A stretch of DNA of 35,188 bases, from NCBI GenBank assembly GCA_903932155.1, contig CAIZFH010000062.1, positions 1 through 35,188 on the forward strand, read 5' to 3'. Source of the DNA: an uncultured Granulicella sp. (GTDB taxonomy: Bacteria > Acidobacteriota > Terriglobia > Terriglobales > Acidobacteriaceae). The notes beneath the pieces are model-generated. The model saw only the letters and a program-made list of their open reading frames with translations, had not been told where the DNA came from and searched no databases. Every line of letters begins with the position of its first letter. Position 1 is the stretch's first letter. Made by a program: the position numbers and the translations under genes. Below are positions 8,177-18,600 of the stretch, piece after piece.

Positions 8177-9954
8177 TGCGTAGCTGGCGCGGATGTAACG
8201 GCAGGCAACGGGCAACGCGGCGGGCACGGGGAAGGAGCTACGTTCGGTGGTATGCTTGCGCGTTGCTTGGGACTGAGTTGGTTCACGTACACCGGGATCT
8301 CCAGTGTGCCAACCTTGCTCGTTACCTTGTCCAGAATGCCTACATGCAGCGAGATCTGGCCGGGAGGCAAATCGATCTGCTGCGTGAACTGGTACGGCTC
8401 CCACTCAAACGCATCGTATTCCTTCAGGCTGATCGTCATCGGGACGGTCTGGGTCAGCAGCGCAACGCGTCTGCGAAAAACGTCATACGCCAACACGTCG
8501 AACTCCAGTGATCCGTGCAGCATTCCATCCGCGTCTTCGGTAAAGGCAATCTCGCTGGCAGGGAATCCGTAGTGGATCTCGTAATGTACGGTCTTGCCTG
8601 GCTTCACCTTGACGGATGCCGATGCCTGTGTGCCGACGGTTGTATTGGATGTGTAGTTGGGCCAGACACCCGCGTCGAACAAAATCTGCGTGGCTACGGG
8701 TGCGTTGCCCTCCATCGATGCCTTCATCAACGCTGGGCCGGGGGCTGGTGCATCCAGAGTCGGCACGCGCTCCGAGTTGTATCCCTGGCGGTACATCAGG
8801 TGCAGGCCCGGTTGGTTAACCGATACGTTGATGTGGTGATAGTGACCATCATCTTTCACGGTGGGAGGAATATAGGAGAGGGTGTAGAAGTGTGAGCCGT
8901 CATCCACTGCCTTGGCGATCATCGACTTCAGGTCGTTGCTGTTGTCGAAGGCCTCGCCCCCTGTATCCTCTGCGACTTCATCTGCCTGCAACGATGCCCT
9001 GCCCATTCGATTGACCGCTTCGAGAGAGACGCCCGTCGTATTCATGGGATAGACGGCGATCTGCTCGGCTGTGAAGCGATCGTATACATCCATCAGACGA
9101 TGCACCTGGCCCATATCCAGGCCTTCGCTGGCACCTCCAAACAACGCACCGGCCCGTGGCGCACTGGTAGTTTCGCCACCCCAGCCAAAGCCTCCGTCGC
9201 GCATCAGAGCAATCGGCATACCCGGGGTTAGCCACAACAGGTTCTTTCTGCCCTTGATGCCGGAGACGTAGGCAGCAATCTGGTTCATCGCGTCGATGGT
9301 GATCTTATCTGTCGTGTATCGAACCATGCAATGTCCATTCAGGCATCCCCCGATATCGGTTCGGCCAGTACGCACCGCTCGCAGCAATGTTTCGCGGTCA
9401 GAGGTGAATCCCTGCAGCATATGCAGTCCGCTCCCCGACAGCCAGAAGACAGCGACTTTGGTGCCTTGCTGCATCCCGGCCAGATATTCAACCGCGCCCT
9501 GTAATCCGCGAACGATATCGAACGAATTGCTATGCAACGCGTCCAGCAACATCACATTGACCGGGCCGGTGGCTGGCGTCGACTGGCTGTTGGTGTACAC
9601 CCCCTGAGGAAGCTTGGGAGCAGGCTCCACGGGCTGTGCCTCAGTGCCAAACTCCCGGAAGCTGCGAATGGACTGCGGCTTGCCGTTCTCCTCCATGCTG
9701 AAGTCAGCCTGCTTGAGGCCGTGTACGGGGTTGCCTTTGTCATCCGTCACTATTACGTCCACCACAATCTCGCGCGTGGTGACGTGCAGAGTCGGAACGC
9801 TGGTATCCGACACACTCCCAGGGAAGGGTTCGACGCTTGTGCTGGGGAAGTCTTCCGCAGGCGCAGTGCTTACGGTCTGCGCCGTGCCTGCGACAAAGGT
9901 AGTCAGGCCGAGCAATATGCCGATTACGACTAGATTCTTCTTGCCCTGTCGCAT
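8173..9954 (-). CDS. Secreted VWFA-domain protein (acidobacterial VWFA-related family)
   Basis: A 593-residue exported protein. The N-terminus (RQGKKNLVVIGILLGLTTFVAG) is a signal peptide. It is followed by the family hallmark segment at about 55-100: TTREIVVDVIVTDDKGNPV, then DFSMEENGKPQSI. A von Willebrand factor A-type domain (about 130-370) follows, with a degenerate metal site (LLDALHSNS in place of DxSxS). The C-terminal part (about 390-575) is beta-rich and contains no recognised enzyme motif. This combination matches the group described as an acidobacterial VWFA-related domain, whose function is unknown; binding of a ligand or surface partner is a reasonable guess. The ATG at 9952-9954 has only a weak ribosome site (TAGAGA). 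Its last codon and stop overlap the receptor stop on the other strand. Confidence 0.85.
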   Translation of the reverse strand: MRQGKKNLVVIGILLGLTTFVAGTAQTVSTAPAEDFPSTSVEPFPGSVSDTSVPTLHVTTREIVVDVIVTDDKGNPVHGLKQADFSMEENGKPQSIRSFREFGTEAQPVEPAPKLPQGVYTNSQSTPATGPVNVMLLDALHSNSFDIVRGLQGAVEYLAGMQQGTKVAVFWLSGSGLHMLQGFTSDRETLLRAVRTGRTDIGGCLNGHCMVRYTTDKITIDAMNQIAAYVSGIKGRKNLLWLTPGMPIALMRDGGFGWGGETTSAPRAGALFGGASEGLDMGQVHRLMDVYDRFTAEQIAVYPMNTTGVSLEAVNRMGRASLQADEVAEDTGGEAFDNSNDLKSMIAKAVDDGSHFYTLSYIPPTVKDDGHYHHINVSVNQPGLHLMYRQGYNSERVPTLDAPAPGPALMKASMEGNAPVATQILFDAGVWPNYTSNTTVGTQASASVKVKPGKTVHYEIHYGFPASEIAFTEDADGMLHGSLEFDVLAYDVFRRRVALLTQTVPMTISLKEYDAFEWEPYQFTQQIDLPPGQISLHVGILDKVTSKVGTLEIPVYVNQLSPKQRASIPPNVAPSPCPPRCPLPAVTSAPATH

Positions 9955-10141
9955 TGTTCTCTACGCTCCAGTGCGTTAGATGCTGCCTCTGATTCAACGC
10001 TAGAAGTGACTGAATTTTTTAGCGCTCCAATCTTAGACCCCGTTTCGTAAAGTTGGACGCACCATACTTCGAAATAATGCGGTCTCCCCCGGAAAGCTGG
10101 GCGATGACCACCGCGCAGGTGGGTACTGGCACACAGTGTGC

Positions 10142-10516
10142 TTAGTGCTGGGAGATGGAGAGGGTGTTGCCGTCGGGATCGAGAAACCATGCGACTTTGG
10201 CGACGTTGCCGGGGGCGGTCCAGACGCCGTTGGGGGCTTGTTCGAGGAAGCTGTAGCGGCAGAACTGGACGCCCTTGGTGGCTAGTTCGGCAACGGCGGC
10301 GTCGATGTCAGGAACCTCCCAGCCGAGGAGTGTGAAGGGGAATGGGGTGAAGTCGGGGGCGCGCACGATGCGGATCAAGCTGCCGTTAGAGTCGAAGACG
10401 AGGGCGAAGTTGTCGTCGCTCACAAAGCGCAGTCCCAGCTTCTCTTCGTAAAAGCTGCGTGCGCGGGCGGCATCGCGGGTGGGGATGAAGCCGATCAGTT
10501 TGGCGGCAGGGTGCAT
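10142..10516 (-). CDS. VOC/glyoxalase-bleomycin resistance fold protein
   Basis: A 124-residue single vicinal-oxygen-chelate module. It shows the usual elements: IGFIPTRDAARARSFYEEKLGLRF at the start, FALVFDSNG, a central WEVPDIDAAVAELATKGV, and the terminal WFLDPDGNTLSISQ with the C-terminal acidic metal-ligand region. The frame is open further upstream (to 10693), but the ATG at 10514-10516 has AAGGAG six bases away and starts right at the fold, so it is used. Members of this superfamily include glyoxalase I, dioxygenases and antibiotic-binding proteins. The first metal-binding His of glyoxalase I is absent at the expected place, so the reaction cannot be assigned. It stands alone and is divergent from the small membrane protein gene. 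Confidence 0.85.
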   Translation of the reverse strand: MHPAAKLIGFIPTRDAARARSFYEEKLGLRFVSDDNFALVFDSNGSLIRIVRAPDFTPFPFTLLGWEVPDIDAAVAELATKGVQFCRYSFLEQAPNGVWTAPGNVAKVAWFLDPDGNTLSISQH

Positions 10517-10658
10517 GGTGGACTCCTTGGAGACGCGGGATGAAGAATATAAAAGCAGATTCCCAACGGGGATGACAATACTTTCCCACTCATGCCGCAA
10601 CCATTCCATGAACGGAGCGCCCATCGAGGCGGCTCTGGGGTGGTAAGCTTCCTCTGGC

Positions 10659-10853
10659 ATGCAGAACGCAGATATTGTCGTATTTGCGATCATCTACATC
10701 GCGATCGGGCTACTGGTACCACTGGTTATCAAGTGGTTGATCTACGCCTTTCTGGGTAAGGATGTGCGTTATTTCACTTGCTGGTGGATGTATCTAGTGG
10801 TAGGCAGTGTGCTGTCACTGGTCTGGCATCTCGTTTTCCGGATACCGCTCTAG
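10659..10853 (+). CDS. Small two-helix inner-membrane protein
   Basis: A 64-residue protein composed of two predicted transmembrane helices (about residues 6-30 and 42-60) joined by a short loop with basic and aromatic residues (GKDVRYFTCWW). I do not recognise the family. The ATG at 10659 has no clear Shine-Dalgarno sequence, which lowers confidence, but the strict hydrophobic pattern and the tight fit (16 bases) before mnmG favour a real gene, possibly transcribed with mnmG. Confidence 0.55.
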   Translation: MQNADIVVFAIIYIAIGLLVPLVIKWLIYAFLGKDVRYFTCWWMYLVVGSVLSLVWHLVFRIPL

Positions 10854-10869
10854 AAGCTAGACTGAGTGT

Positions 10870-12900
10870 GTGGCGTTTACCGAACAGTTCGATGTCGTAG
10901 TGGTTGGCGCCGGGCATGCCGGTTGCGAGGCGGCGATGGCCTCCGCGCGCATGGGCCTGCGCACGGCCCTGTTTACCCTGAACCTCGACCTCATCGCGCA
11001 GATGAGCTGCAACCCCGCCATCGGAGGCATCGCAAAGGGCCATCTGGTGCGCGAAGTGGACGCGCTGGGAGGCATCATGGGCGAGGTCGCCGATGCCTGC
11101 GGCATTCAGTTTCGCCTGCTCAATACCTCGCGCGGCCCGGCCGTCTGGTCGCCGCGAGCGCAGTGCGACAAGGCACTCTACCGCGTCAAGATGCGCGAGG
11201 TCCTGGAGGGTCAGCCGAATCTCTTCATCAAGCAGGCCGAAGTAGTCGACCTCGAGTTGCAGCAAGTCAGCGAGTCAGCGGGTCAGCGAGTGACCGGCCT
11301 TCGCCTTCGGGATGGCCGCATGGTCCATGCGGGGGCCGTCATCGTCACCACCGGGACCTTCCTCAATGGCCTCATCCACTGTGGAGAGCAGCAGTACACC
11401 TCGGGCCGCAGCGGGGAACCGGCCAGCGTCCTGCTCGGCGAGGCGCTGAAGCGGCTTGGCCTGCGCGAGTGCCGCCTGAAGACCGGAACCCCGCCCCGCC
11501 TCGACGGTCGCACCATCGACTGGTCCCGCTTTGAGGAGCAGCCGGGTGACGCCGATCCAACTCCATTCAGCTTTCGTGCAGCCAGCCAGACAGGTACAGC
11601 GTGGGTTCCCGCCCTGCCCCAGGTCAGTTGCTACATCGCCACTACCACGCCGGAGACGCTGCGCCTAATCCGCGAGAACGTGCATCGTTCGCCCATGTAT
11701 ACCGGGCAGATCTCAGCCGTCGGGCCGCGCTACTGTCCGTCCATCGAGACCAAGATCGTGCGCTTCCCCGATAAAACGCAGCACCAGTTCTTTCTCGAAC
11801 CCGAGGGCCTCAACACCCACGAGGTCTATATCAACGGAATGAGCACCAGCCTGCCCATGGAGGTGCAGGCCGCGATGGTGCACTCCATCCCTGGCCTGGA
11901 GAACGCCGAGATGCTGCGCCCCGGCTACGCCATCGAGTACGACGCCATCGACCCCACGGAGTTGGACCGCACGCTCGCAGTCAAGAAGTTCCCCGGGCTC
12001 TATCTGGCCGGTCAGATCAACGGAACCAGCGGATACGAAGAGGCGGCCTGTCAGGGCCTGATGGCCGGAATCAATGCGGCGCTGGCTGTGAAGGCGGCGC
12101 TCTCTCCCACCCATCGCGATGAGACCGCAATGGATGGGGCACCCGAATTCACTGGCTTCACCCTGGACCGCACCGAGGCCTACACCGGAATCCTCATCGA
12201 CGACCTCATCTCCAAGGGGACCGACGAGCCCTATCGCATGTTCACCTCGCGCGCGGAGTTTCGCCTGCACCTGCGCATCGACAATGCCGACCGGCGGCTC
12301 ACTCCCTATGGCCGGCGCCTTGGCCTCATCGACGACACAGCCTGGGCCGCCTACGAAGCGAAGCAGTCTCGCGCCGCGGCCTTCGAGCAGTTGCTGACCA
12401 AATCCCGCGTGGATGTTGACGCGCTTCCATCGGCACTCGCGGAAATCCTGCGAGGCGATCTCTGCGACCTCGGCGCGCAGACCTACGCCCAGATGCTCAA
12501 GCGTCCTGAAGTCACGATCGAATCGCTCTGGCCAGCTCTTGCAAACGCAGTGGGAGGTGTGCCCGAGCTGAATGTATGGAACGAGAACCCAAATCCGCAC
12601 CATCTCCCCGCCTGGGTCCGCAACGAGATGAAGACCGTCGAGACCGAGATCAAGTATGCGGGTTACCTGCAACAGCAGCGCAAGTCCATGGATCGCCTCA
12701 AGCGCGACGAGCAGCGCGTCATCCCGCCCTGGTTCGACTACGAGGCATGCAGCGGCCTCTCGCGCGAGATGGTCGAGACGCTGGGCCGGGTGCGTCCACG
12801 CACCCTGGGGCAGGCCAGCCGCATCCAGGGAGTGACCCCCGCCGCCGTCACCCTGGTCAACTGCTTCCTCGAGATTCAGGCCCGCCGCCGCATAGCGTAA
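10870..12900 (+). CDS. mnmG: tRNA uridine-5-carboxymethylaminomethyl(34) synthesis enzyme MnmG (GidA)
   Basis: The FAD-dependent partner of MnmE, which adds the carboxymethylaminomethyl (or aminomethyl) group to wobble uridine 34 of certain tRNAs in the cytoplasm. The N-terminal dinucleotide-binding motif [13 protein letters not shown] (about 10-22), the first family signature around [22 protein letters not shown], and the second signature [19 protein letters not shown] are all intact. The C-terminal helical MnmE/tRNA-binding part ([26 protein letters not shown]) is complete. At 676 residues it is slightly longer than typical (about 630). The GTG at 10870 starts right at the Rossmann fold but has a weak ribosome site. 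No rsmG, parA or parB gene follows, although these are common mnmG neighbours in other phyla. Confidence 0.97.
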   Translation: MAFTEQFDVVVVGAGHAGCEAAMASARMGLRTALFTLNLDLIAQMSCNPAIGGIAKGHLVREVDALGGIMGEVADACGIQFRLLNTSRGPAVWSPRAQCDKALYRVKMREVLEGQPNLFIKQAEVVDLELQQVSESAGQRVTGLRLRDGRMVHAGAVIVTTGTFLNGLIHCGEQQYTSGRSGEPASVLLGEALKRLGLRECRLKTGTPPRLDGRTIDWSRFEEQPGDADPTPFSFRAASQTGTAWVPALPQVSCYIATTTPETLRLIRENVHRSPMYTGQISAVGPRYCPSIETKIVRFPDKTQHQFFLEPEGLNTHEVYINGMSTSLPMEVQAAMVHSIPGLENAEMLRPGYAIEYDAIDPTELDRTLAVKKFPGLYLAGQINGTSGYEEAACQGLMAGINAALAVKAALSPTHRDETAMDGAPEFTGFTLDRTEAYTGILIDDLISKGTDEPYRMFTSRAEFRLHLRIDNADRRLTPYGRRLGLIDDTAWAAYEAKQSRAAAFEQLLTKSRVDVDALPSALAEILRGDLCDLGAQTYAQMLKRPEVTIESLWPALANAVGGVPELNVWNENPNPHHLPAWVRNEMKTVETEIKYAGYLQQQRKSMDRLKRDEQRVIPPWFDYEACSGLSREMVETLGRVRPRTLGQASRIQGVTPAAVTLVNCFLEIQARRRIA

Positions 12901-12942
12901 AGCGGAATCAGAGTAGGTATACCCCGGGGGCACTTCCTCCGA

Positions 12943-12969
12943 GTGGCTTTTTTCTCAAGAAAAAGCCAC
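12943..12969. terminator. Stem-loop after mnmG, probable terminator
   Basis: GTGGCTTTTT (12943-12952) pairs perfectly with AAAAAGCCAC (12960-12969) around a 7-base loop. It begins 43 bases after the mnmG stop. The T run is inside the stem rather than after it, so it is not a textbook intrinsic terminator. Position and perfect pairing favour a role in ending or protecting the mnmG transcript. Confidence 0.45.
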
Positions 12970-13075
12970 CTTCGATGATCTTCGCTTAGGCACTGTTACT
13001 CTGGTTCCGCTCTAGCCACTCTTCGCATCCGGCAACGCTCCCGCAGAATCTTATGAGTGTGCGCGGAGAGTGACA

Positions 13076-13771
13076 ATGGCAATGCCAACTAATAAGGGAA
13101 GCGCAGCCATTCTGGCGCTGGCGTTCCTGCTCGTGGCGGCGATGGGGGTCAGGACAATGCTCTTTGGACAAAGTAGAACAGAGAAGCTGCCCGCTCCGGC
13201 AGTCGATGAGCAGACAACCACACACAGCGAAACAGCCGTATTTGCCGGAGGATGCTTCTGGGGCGTGCAGACGACCTTCGAGCGCATCAAGGGCGTCACC
13301 GCAACCACGGCAGGCTACTCCGGCGGATCGAAGGAGACGGCCAACTATGGCGCTGTCTCCAGCGAATCCACGGGCCACGCCGAATCCGTCAAAGTCGTCT
13401 TCGACCCCGCGCGTATCAGCTACGGAACCCTCCTGCGCGTCTTCTTCTCCGTGGTACACGACCCCACGCAGCTCAACCGACAGGGCCCCGACGTAGGCAC
13501 TTCCTACCGTTCGATCATCTTCTATACCACGCCGCAGCAGCAGAAGATTGCCTCGGCGTACATCGCGCAACTGGACGCCGCGCACGCCTTCCCCAGGAAA
13601 ATCGTCACGCAGGTCGTCCCGCTCATCGCGTTCTACGACGCCGAAGATTACCACCAGGACTACGCCGAGAAGAATCCCGATAATCCCTACATTCAGGTCT
13701 GCGACATCCCCAAAGTAAAGGCGCTGAAGCAGCAGTTCCCGGAACTATTTCAGGAGTACACAAAAAAGTGA
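13076..13771 (+). CDS. msrA: Peptide-methionine (S)-S-oxide reductase MsrA, membrane-anchored or exported
   Basis: Repairs oxidised methionine (the S epimer of the sulfoxide) in proteins. The catalytic signature AGGCFWG is intact, with the nucleophilic Cys60, followed by GVTATTAGYSGG and the downstream ESTGHAESVKVVFDP and QLNRQGPDVGTSYRS motifs of the family. A hydrophobic segment at 9-29 suggests export or anchoring facing the periplasm, unlike the cytosolic E. coli enzyme. A C-terminal Cys in YIQVCDIP could be the resolving residue. The frame opens with GTG 13070, but GGAG at 13065-13068 is seven bases from ATG 13076 and almost touches the GTG, so the ATG is chosen (231 residues). No msrB is adjacent. 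Confidence 0.93.
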   Translation: MAMPTNKGSAAILALAFLLVAAMGVRTMLFGQSRTEKLPAPAVDEQTTTHSETAVFAGGCFWGVQTTFERIKGVTATTAGYSGGSKETANYGAVSSESTGHAESVKVVFDPARISYGTLLRVFFSVVHDPTQLNRQGPDVGTSYRSIIFYTTPQQQKIASAYIAQLDAAHAFPRKIVTQVVPLIAFYDAEDYHQDYAEKNPDNPYIQVCDIPKVKALKQQFPELFQEYTKK

Positions 13772-13863
13772 TCGTTATGTAGTCCGCGTCGCAACCGCTC
13801 GGCGCGGGTTCACTTTTCAAACCTCCCAATCTATCGGTATAGTTTGGCGAGCGAGGTGGTGCG

Positions 13864-14802
13864 ATGAATAGGTCCGGTCTAAACACGATTTACGGGTTGG
13901 TATTGTCACTTGGCCTGGCGACGGCTGCTGTTGCGCAGCAAGCTGCGGCCCCGGCTGCCGCTCCCCCTCGGCCTCCGGGGAATCCCCATGCCGCGGTGCC
14001 GCTGTGGGCCAAGGGCGCTCCCGGCTCCGAGGGCAAGACCGCGCCCGAAGTGGTCACCGGCGATGCAGACAACGGAAGAAGCGTAACCACGGTTAATAAT
14101 CCGTCGATTGCGCCCTACCTGGTGCGTGGCCGCGGACCCAGCGCCACGCCCGTTGCGGCCATCATCATCGCGCCCGGCGGCGGACACTATAAGTTGACTG
14201 TGGACGACGAGGGCTACGACGTCGCCAAGTATCTCAGCGGCCACGGCGTTGCCGCCTTTGTGCTCAAGTACCGCCTCGCCCACGAGCCGGGTTCCACCTA
14301 TACAGTCGATGGCGACGAGATGCACGACATTCAGCGCGCCATCCGCATGGTCAAAGCACGAGCGGCAGAGTGGGGCATTGACCCGGAGCGCGTAGGCGTC
14401 ATGGGCTTCTCAGCCGGCGGAGAGCTGGCCGTCAAGGCCGCTACCCGCTTCGACGACGGCAATCCTGCGGCACCCGATCCCTTAGACCGCCCCGGCGACA
14501 AGCCCGCGTTTCAGGTGCTGATGTATCCCGGTGGCTTGACTCCGGAGATCAATGCGACGTTCAACAAAGACACTCCGCCCGCCTTCCTGCTCTGCGGCGC
14601 AGACGATCAGCCAGGTATCGCGCAACAGCTTCCGCTGTTGTTTGTCGCACTGAAGAAGGCAGGAGTCTCCGCCGAGCTGCATGAGTACGCTGGCGTCGGC
14701 CATGGCTTCGGTCTGCGCCTCACCCAGAACGGCGGCCTAGCCCACTGGCCAGAACTGCTGCTGCAATGGATGGACACACGCGGCCTGCTGCGCGCCAAGT
14801 AG
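13864..14802 (+). CDS. Secreted alpha/beta hydrolase (esterase, acetylxylan-esterase-like)
   Basis: A 312-residue exported serine hydrolase. A signal peptide (residues 1-25, ending VAQQ) is followed by a Pro/Ala-rich linker and the fold. IIIAPGGGHY supplies the oxyanion-hole region, and the nucleophile elbow is GFSAGG (Ser183). The acid is likely Asp247 or Asp248 in CGADDQ, and the base is His280 in GVGHGFG. PPAFLLCGADDQP and the Gly-rich HGGG-like element match the Aes/BD-FAE group that includes sugar-acetate esterases. The substrate is inferred only from the family; plant-polysaccharide acetyl groups would suit this phylum. GAGGTGG lies just before the ATG. A weak TATAGT at 13838-13843 could be its -10 element. 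Confidence 0.88.
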   Translation: MNRSGLNTIYGLVLSLGLATAAVAQQAAAPAAAPPRPPGNPHAAVPLWAKGAPGSEGKTAPEVVTGDADNGRSVTTVNNPSIAPYLVRGRGPSATPVAAIIIAPGGGHYKLTVDDEGYDVAKYLSGHGVAAFVLKYRLAHEPGSTYTVDGDEMHDIQRAIRMVKARAAEWGIDPERVGVMGFSAGGELAVKAATRFDDGNPAAPDPLDRPGDKPAFQVLMYPGGLTPEINATFNKDTPPAFLLCGADDQPGIAQQLPLLFVALKKAGVSAELHEYAGVGHGFGLRLTQNGGLAHWPELLLQWMDTRGLLRAK

Positions 14803-14847
14803 CGATGGGCAGCTAAAGCTTTGGTCGTGCCCGGCACCCGTCATTGC

Positions 14848-15570
14848 CTACGGCTGATCCATCATTTGGGTTCCTTCGGGGATCTTGAATAGATCAGGGT
14901 CAGGCTCTACGGTTCGGATGTTGGTCAGTTCAACCACACGCTCTCCGTCCACGGGATCGCGCTCAATCTCGTCGACCATCAGATTCAGTTGTGGATAGAC
15001 CCATTGTTCCCTGGTTGATTGGTACGGCGCATCATTGCCGGCCTGATCGGAGTTGGTAGTTCGCGTCACGCGCTTGCCGGCGACCTCCAGGCCTTCATAG
15101 GCACGCCGTCCCAGATCGGTCGTCTCGGGTTTGCCTGGCTGGAGCGATTCAGGCCTCAGGAACTGAGGGAAATCAAGAAAACCGACTGTGACCGTCCTGT
15201 TCAGAGGTATGTGCGTGACTGTGGCGAACTTCGACTGCACATGCAGGCATATCACCGTGTGTTGGGTCCGGTCGACGATCCAGGCCAGCGTGACAGGCGG
15301 TTTGCCTGCGTTGTCCGTTGTAACCAGCGTGGCTTCGCTGCGCTCAAGACCCGTTGAGGAGCGATAGATGTGCCCTGTCATCTGTTTGGTTATAGTGATG
15401 CCGTTGGCGAGGTGTTGGACCGTGCGGATACGCTGGTCGGCGGTAAACGGCAGGCCGGTGATGGGCTTGTCGGGTTTGTTGTTCTCCACGGACATCGAGG
15501 CCTGCCCCAAGGCCGCGCACCAAGCAACGGAGAGGGCCAAGATGGCGACTGACTGGCTATGCTTCAACAC
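14848..15570 (-). CDS. Secreted protein of unknown function, paralogue of the N-terminal domain of the neighbouring DUF3857 protein
   Basis: A 240-residue exported protein. The frame is open to 15639, but AGGAGG lies five bases before GTG 15568-15570, giving a proper signal peptide (LKHSQSVAILALSVAWCAALGQA). The mature part aligns end to end with roughly the first 250 residues of the next gene: M-[ST]-[VI]-[EQ]-N-x-KP-[DE]-KP, the HLANG block, GHxYRS, the VxxTD block, TNIRxxEPDPxLFxIP and others recur in the same order. No cysteine protease, hydrolase or nucleotide motif is seen. It probably arose by duplication of the N-terminal module. It is the last gene of a minus-strand group with the 1185-residue protein (85 bases between them). 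Confidence 0.82.
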   Translation of the reverse strand: MLKHSQSVAILALSVAWCAALGQASMSVENNKPDKPITGLPFTADQRIRTVQHLANGITITKQMTGHIYRSSTGLERSEATLVTTDNAGKPPVTLAWIVDRTQHTVICLHVQSKFATVTHIPLNRTVTVGFLDFPQFLRPESLQPGKPETTDLGRRAYEGLEVAGKRVTRTTNSDQAGNDAPYQSTREQWVYPQLNLMVDEIERDPVDGERVVELTNIRTVEPDPDLFKIPEGTQMMDQP

Positions 15571-15655
15571 AAAAACCTCCTGTTTGTTGGTTGGCGATTC
15601 TAGTCCGAAGAGATGCCGCCAGAGAGATTTGGCCGTCAAATCGCAAACTTTTGTC

Positions 15656-18600
15656 TTAGTTGCCGTTCTTGCTATCTTCCATGGCCACCTGCGAGCCGAG
15701 AAAGTGCAGCGCGCAGGTTGGCTTGTCGCCGGAGGAGCAGGTCAGATGAGCGCGGCGAAGCAGCTTCTCCGGGCCGGTGTCGGGAAAAGGTTTTGCAAGG
15801 GCGGACTGGATAGCTTTCTCCAGCGGTTTTTCCAGTGCGCGGTCGCCTTTGAGAAGTTTGACGGCAGGTGCTTTGTCTACCGTCAGGAGGATATCGACGA
15901 GCGGTTCGGTGTCTCCTGGGTTGAGTTGGATCGCAAGGGAAGGCAGAGACGTTACGACGTCCATGGGGAGAGGGGTGTTTGTAGTGATGCCAAGGCGGTC
16001 AAAGCGGCTCTGGATGGCGTTCTGACCGGAGGTCGGAATGGTTCCGCTGAGCGCCATACGGTAGAACGTGGTCGCGTCTTCCGGTTGATGCAGCGCATCG
16101 TCGATGATGCCCATAAACATGTTGATTTCTACATTTCTCGGCTTCAACTCCCATGCCGCGTGCATGTAGGTCTCCGCTTTATCCTGCTGACCCTGACGGA
16201 AGTAGACCCAGCCGAGGGTCTCCCAATAAGCGCCCAGGGTCTGCATCTGGTCGAATGATTTGGTCTTATCGTCCATGGACACCATCTTTGAAGTTGTCTT
16301 CTCCTCAAGCTGGACGGCCTGTTCGGCGAGTGACTGGGCATCGGTCAGGTGCACGTTTTTGTTGGCCAGACCGTAGGCCACGGTATTCTTCAGCACTGGA
16401 TCGGAACTGTTGAGGGCATCCTCGATCTCCTTGGTCCGCTGCTCCGGGAGCTTCGGGGCGACTGCGGTGACGAGTTGGATATACGGCTCGCGACCTGGGT
16501 TTACTTTATCGACCCAGTCTTTGTATGCCTTCCAGTCGCTGACCGGAACTTTCTTGACGAGGATGGCGAGGCGGCGCTCGGCGTAGAGAGTGCCATTGTC
16601 CAGGCGGTAGGTCATGTCGTAGGTGCCGTAGGCGCAAGAAGCGTGGACGGCCGCAGGAAGAATGGCGCTCCAGCCATCAGGCAGCTTCATGGCGGAGGTG
16701 GAATCGCTGGTGCGAGGACTGCCGAGCTGGATGGCGTGGTTGGGAGGATCGATGTCCGTGACGCGGGGCAGGACTACGGGCATCACCTGGGGGATGGTCT
16801 TCAGGTGGGCCCAGTCGCCCGCCTTCTCGCGCTTGTAGTCGTAGGCCATCTTGAACGGCTGGGTGGTATCGGTGGGGCGAGAGAGGTCGGGGTTTGAGGC
16901 AGTGCCGGTAAAGCCGATGGTGGTGGAGAAGACCTGCACAACCTGGTTGTACTGTGCGGGAGCTATCTGGCGGAAGACAGCACGAGTGGCGATCTCGCCG
17001 TCGCCATGGAAGGTGAGTAGAATGTGCGAGGTGGAGACTCCGGTGGAGTCGAGCGAACCAACAGCGTCCATGGTGACGGCATCCGGCACAAGCGGATCGA
17101 CCGGAGTGCGGGCGATGGCTGGGGCAATACCATTGCCAGAGGGAATGACCAGCGCCTGCTTGTCGCGGGTGGTGAGAACGAGCATGCCAAAGGGCGCAAC
17201 CTCGGCGGTTGTGTCGAGCCAGACAGGTTTTCCGGCCAGCGTCAGGTGCGTGATGAGGTGGTTGAACGCGGCAGGCGATGGCACCGCCTCGTTAAAGCGG
17301 ATGCCAGCGCCAATGAGGACGGCGTCGGACTGGATGCCCACAGAAGATAGCAGGGCGGCAAGCAGGGTGTGTTTATCTTTGCAGTCGCCGTACTGGTTGG
17401 AGAGAATCTCAGCGGCGGTGTGCGGCTGGAAGCGGCCGATGCCGAAGGCGACGCCAATGTAACGGATGTTGGTGGCGACGTAGTCGTATAGCGCGCGAAC
17501 CTTGTCCTCGTCGGTAGTTTTGCCGGCGGTAAGTTCTGCGGCCTTCGCCTTGACTGTGTCATCGGGAACGATGCGGTCGGCCTCCAGAGAGCGATACCAT
17601 GCGCCAATGTCTTCCCAGGATTTGAAGGTGGACCAGGCAATGGTGGGCAGCCTGCCCTGCTCCAGGTCGAGTTCCTGATCGGCGGTCCACAGAATCTTCT
17701 TCTTGGCTTCGGCTGCTGCCTCGGCCTCCTTGCCTGCGGTGGGCTTCAACTGTGAATGGTTCCAAAGATAGATGTGCTGCGCCGGGGCATCGGCGGTAGC
17801 GGCGGTGGAGGATTCGACAGGCTTGAGGGTGGGACTCCATACATTAACGACCATGCTGGCGGGGACACGCAGTTCGGCGGTCTGGGAGAGGACCACTGCG
17901 GAATTGCTGAAAGCCTCCTGGCCCCAGAACTGTCCGGGGACGATGGCTTTAGTGCGGACGATGCGGTACTTGAACTCGAGCGTATCGCCGACGCGCAGGC
18001 TGTGGATGGGCAACTGCAGTTCTTTCTGGTCGCTGTAGAACGGGGCCTGGCGCATGACCGCACCGGGCAAGTCCATCGCTTCACTGGTTGGCGTCTCCAC
18101 CACTGTGCCATCCGGATGCCGGATGCGCGCGTAGAGCAGGTCCACATGTTCGGTGTTACTGGCGTAGGACACGGTCAGCACGCCATACTGCTTCACCGTA
18201 GCATCGGACTGAAGGCGCGCGACGAGGCTGTGCTCGATCCATCCGGTACCGTCGGCGGCCATGCTGAAGATGCTGTCGGAGTGCTCGATGACGATGGGCT
18301 CGGCTGCATAGGGTGAGTCACTCGCTGCCTGGGCGGGAACGGTTGCCTGCCGTGTGGAGTTCGTCGAGACAGGCGTAGTGGATGTTGGGGGCGCCTGCGC
18401 AGTTACGCGTGGATCGGCAGCCTGGGCAAATGCGTTGGCAATGCTGGGCGGCGCGGATTCCTTAATCGTAGGCGAAGTGCCGGAAGGCGTGGACGTCTGT
18501 TCTTTGACCGTATAGCCCTTGGGAATCCCGAAGAGCGCTGGGTCGGGCTCTTCGCTGCGGATATTGGTCAACGCGAACGTGCGTTCGCCGGAGAGGGGGT

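Noticed and set aside
11713-12933. 406-residue open frame antisense to mnmG
   Set aside because: Shadow frame caused by high GC; composition (Gly, Val, Leu, Arg, His) is typical of antisense reading, with no motif or ribosome site.
13815-13843. Promoter (TTTCAA-N17-TATAGT) before the alpha/beta hydrolase
   Set aside because: The -35 matches only half of the consensus; mentioned with the gene but not listed as a feature.
15368-16258. 296-residue plus-strand frame spanning the two paralogue genes
   Set aside because: It crosses the ends of two genes with signal peptides and ribosome sites on the other strand, and has no motif itself.
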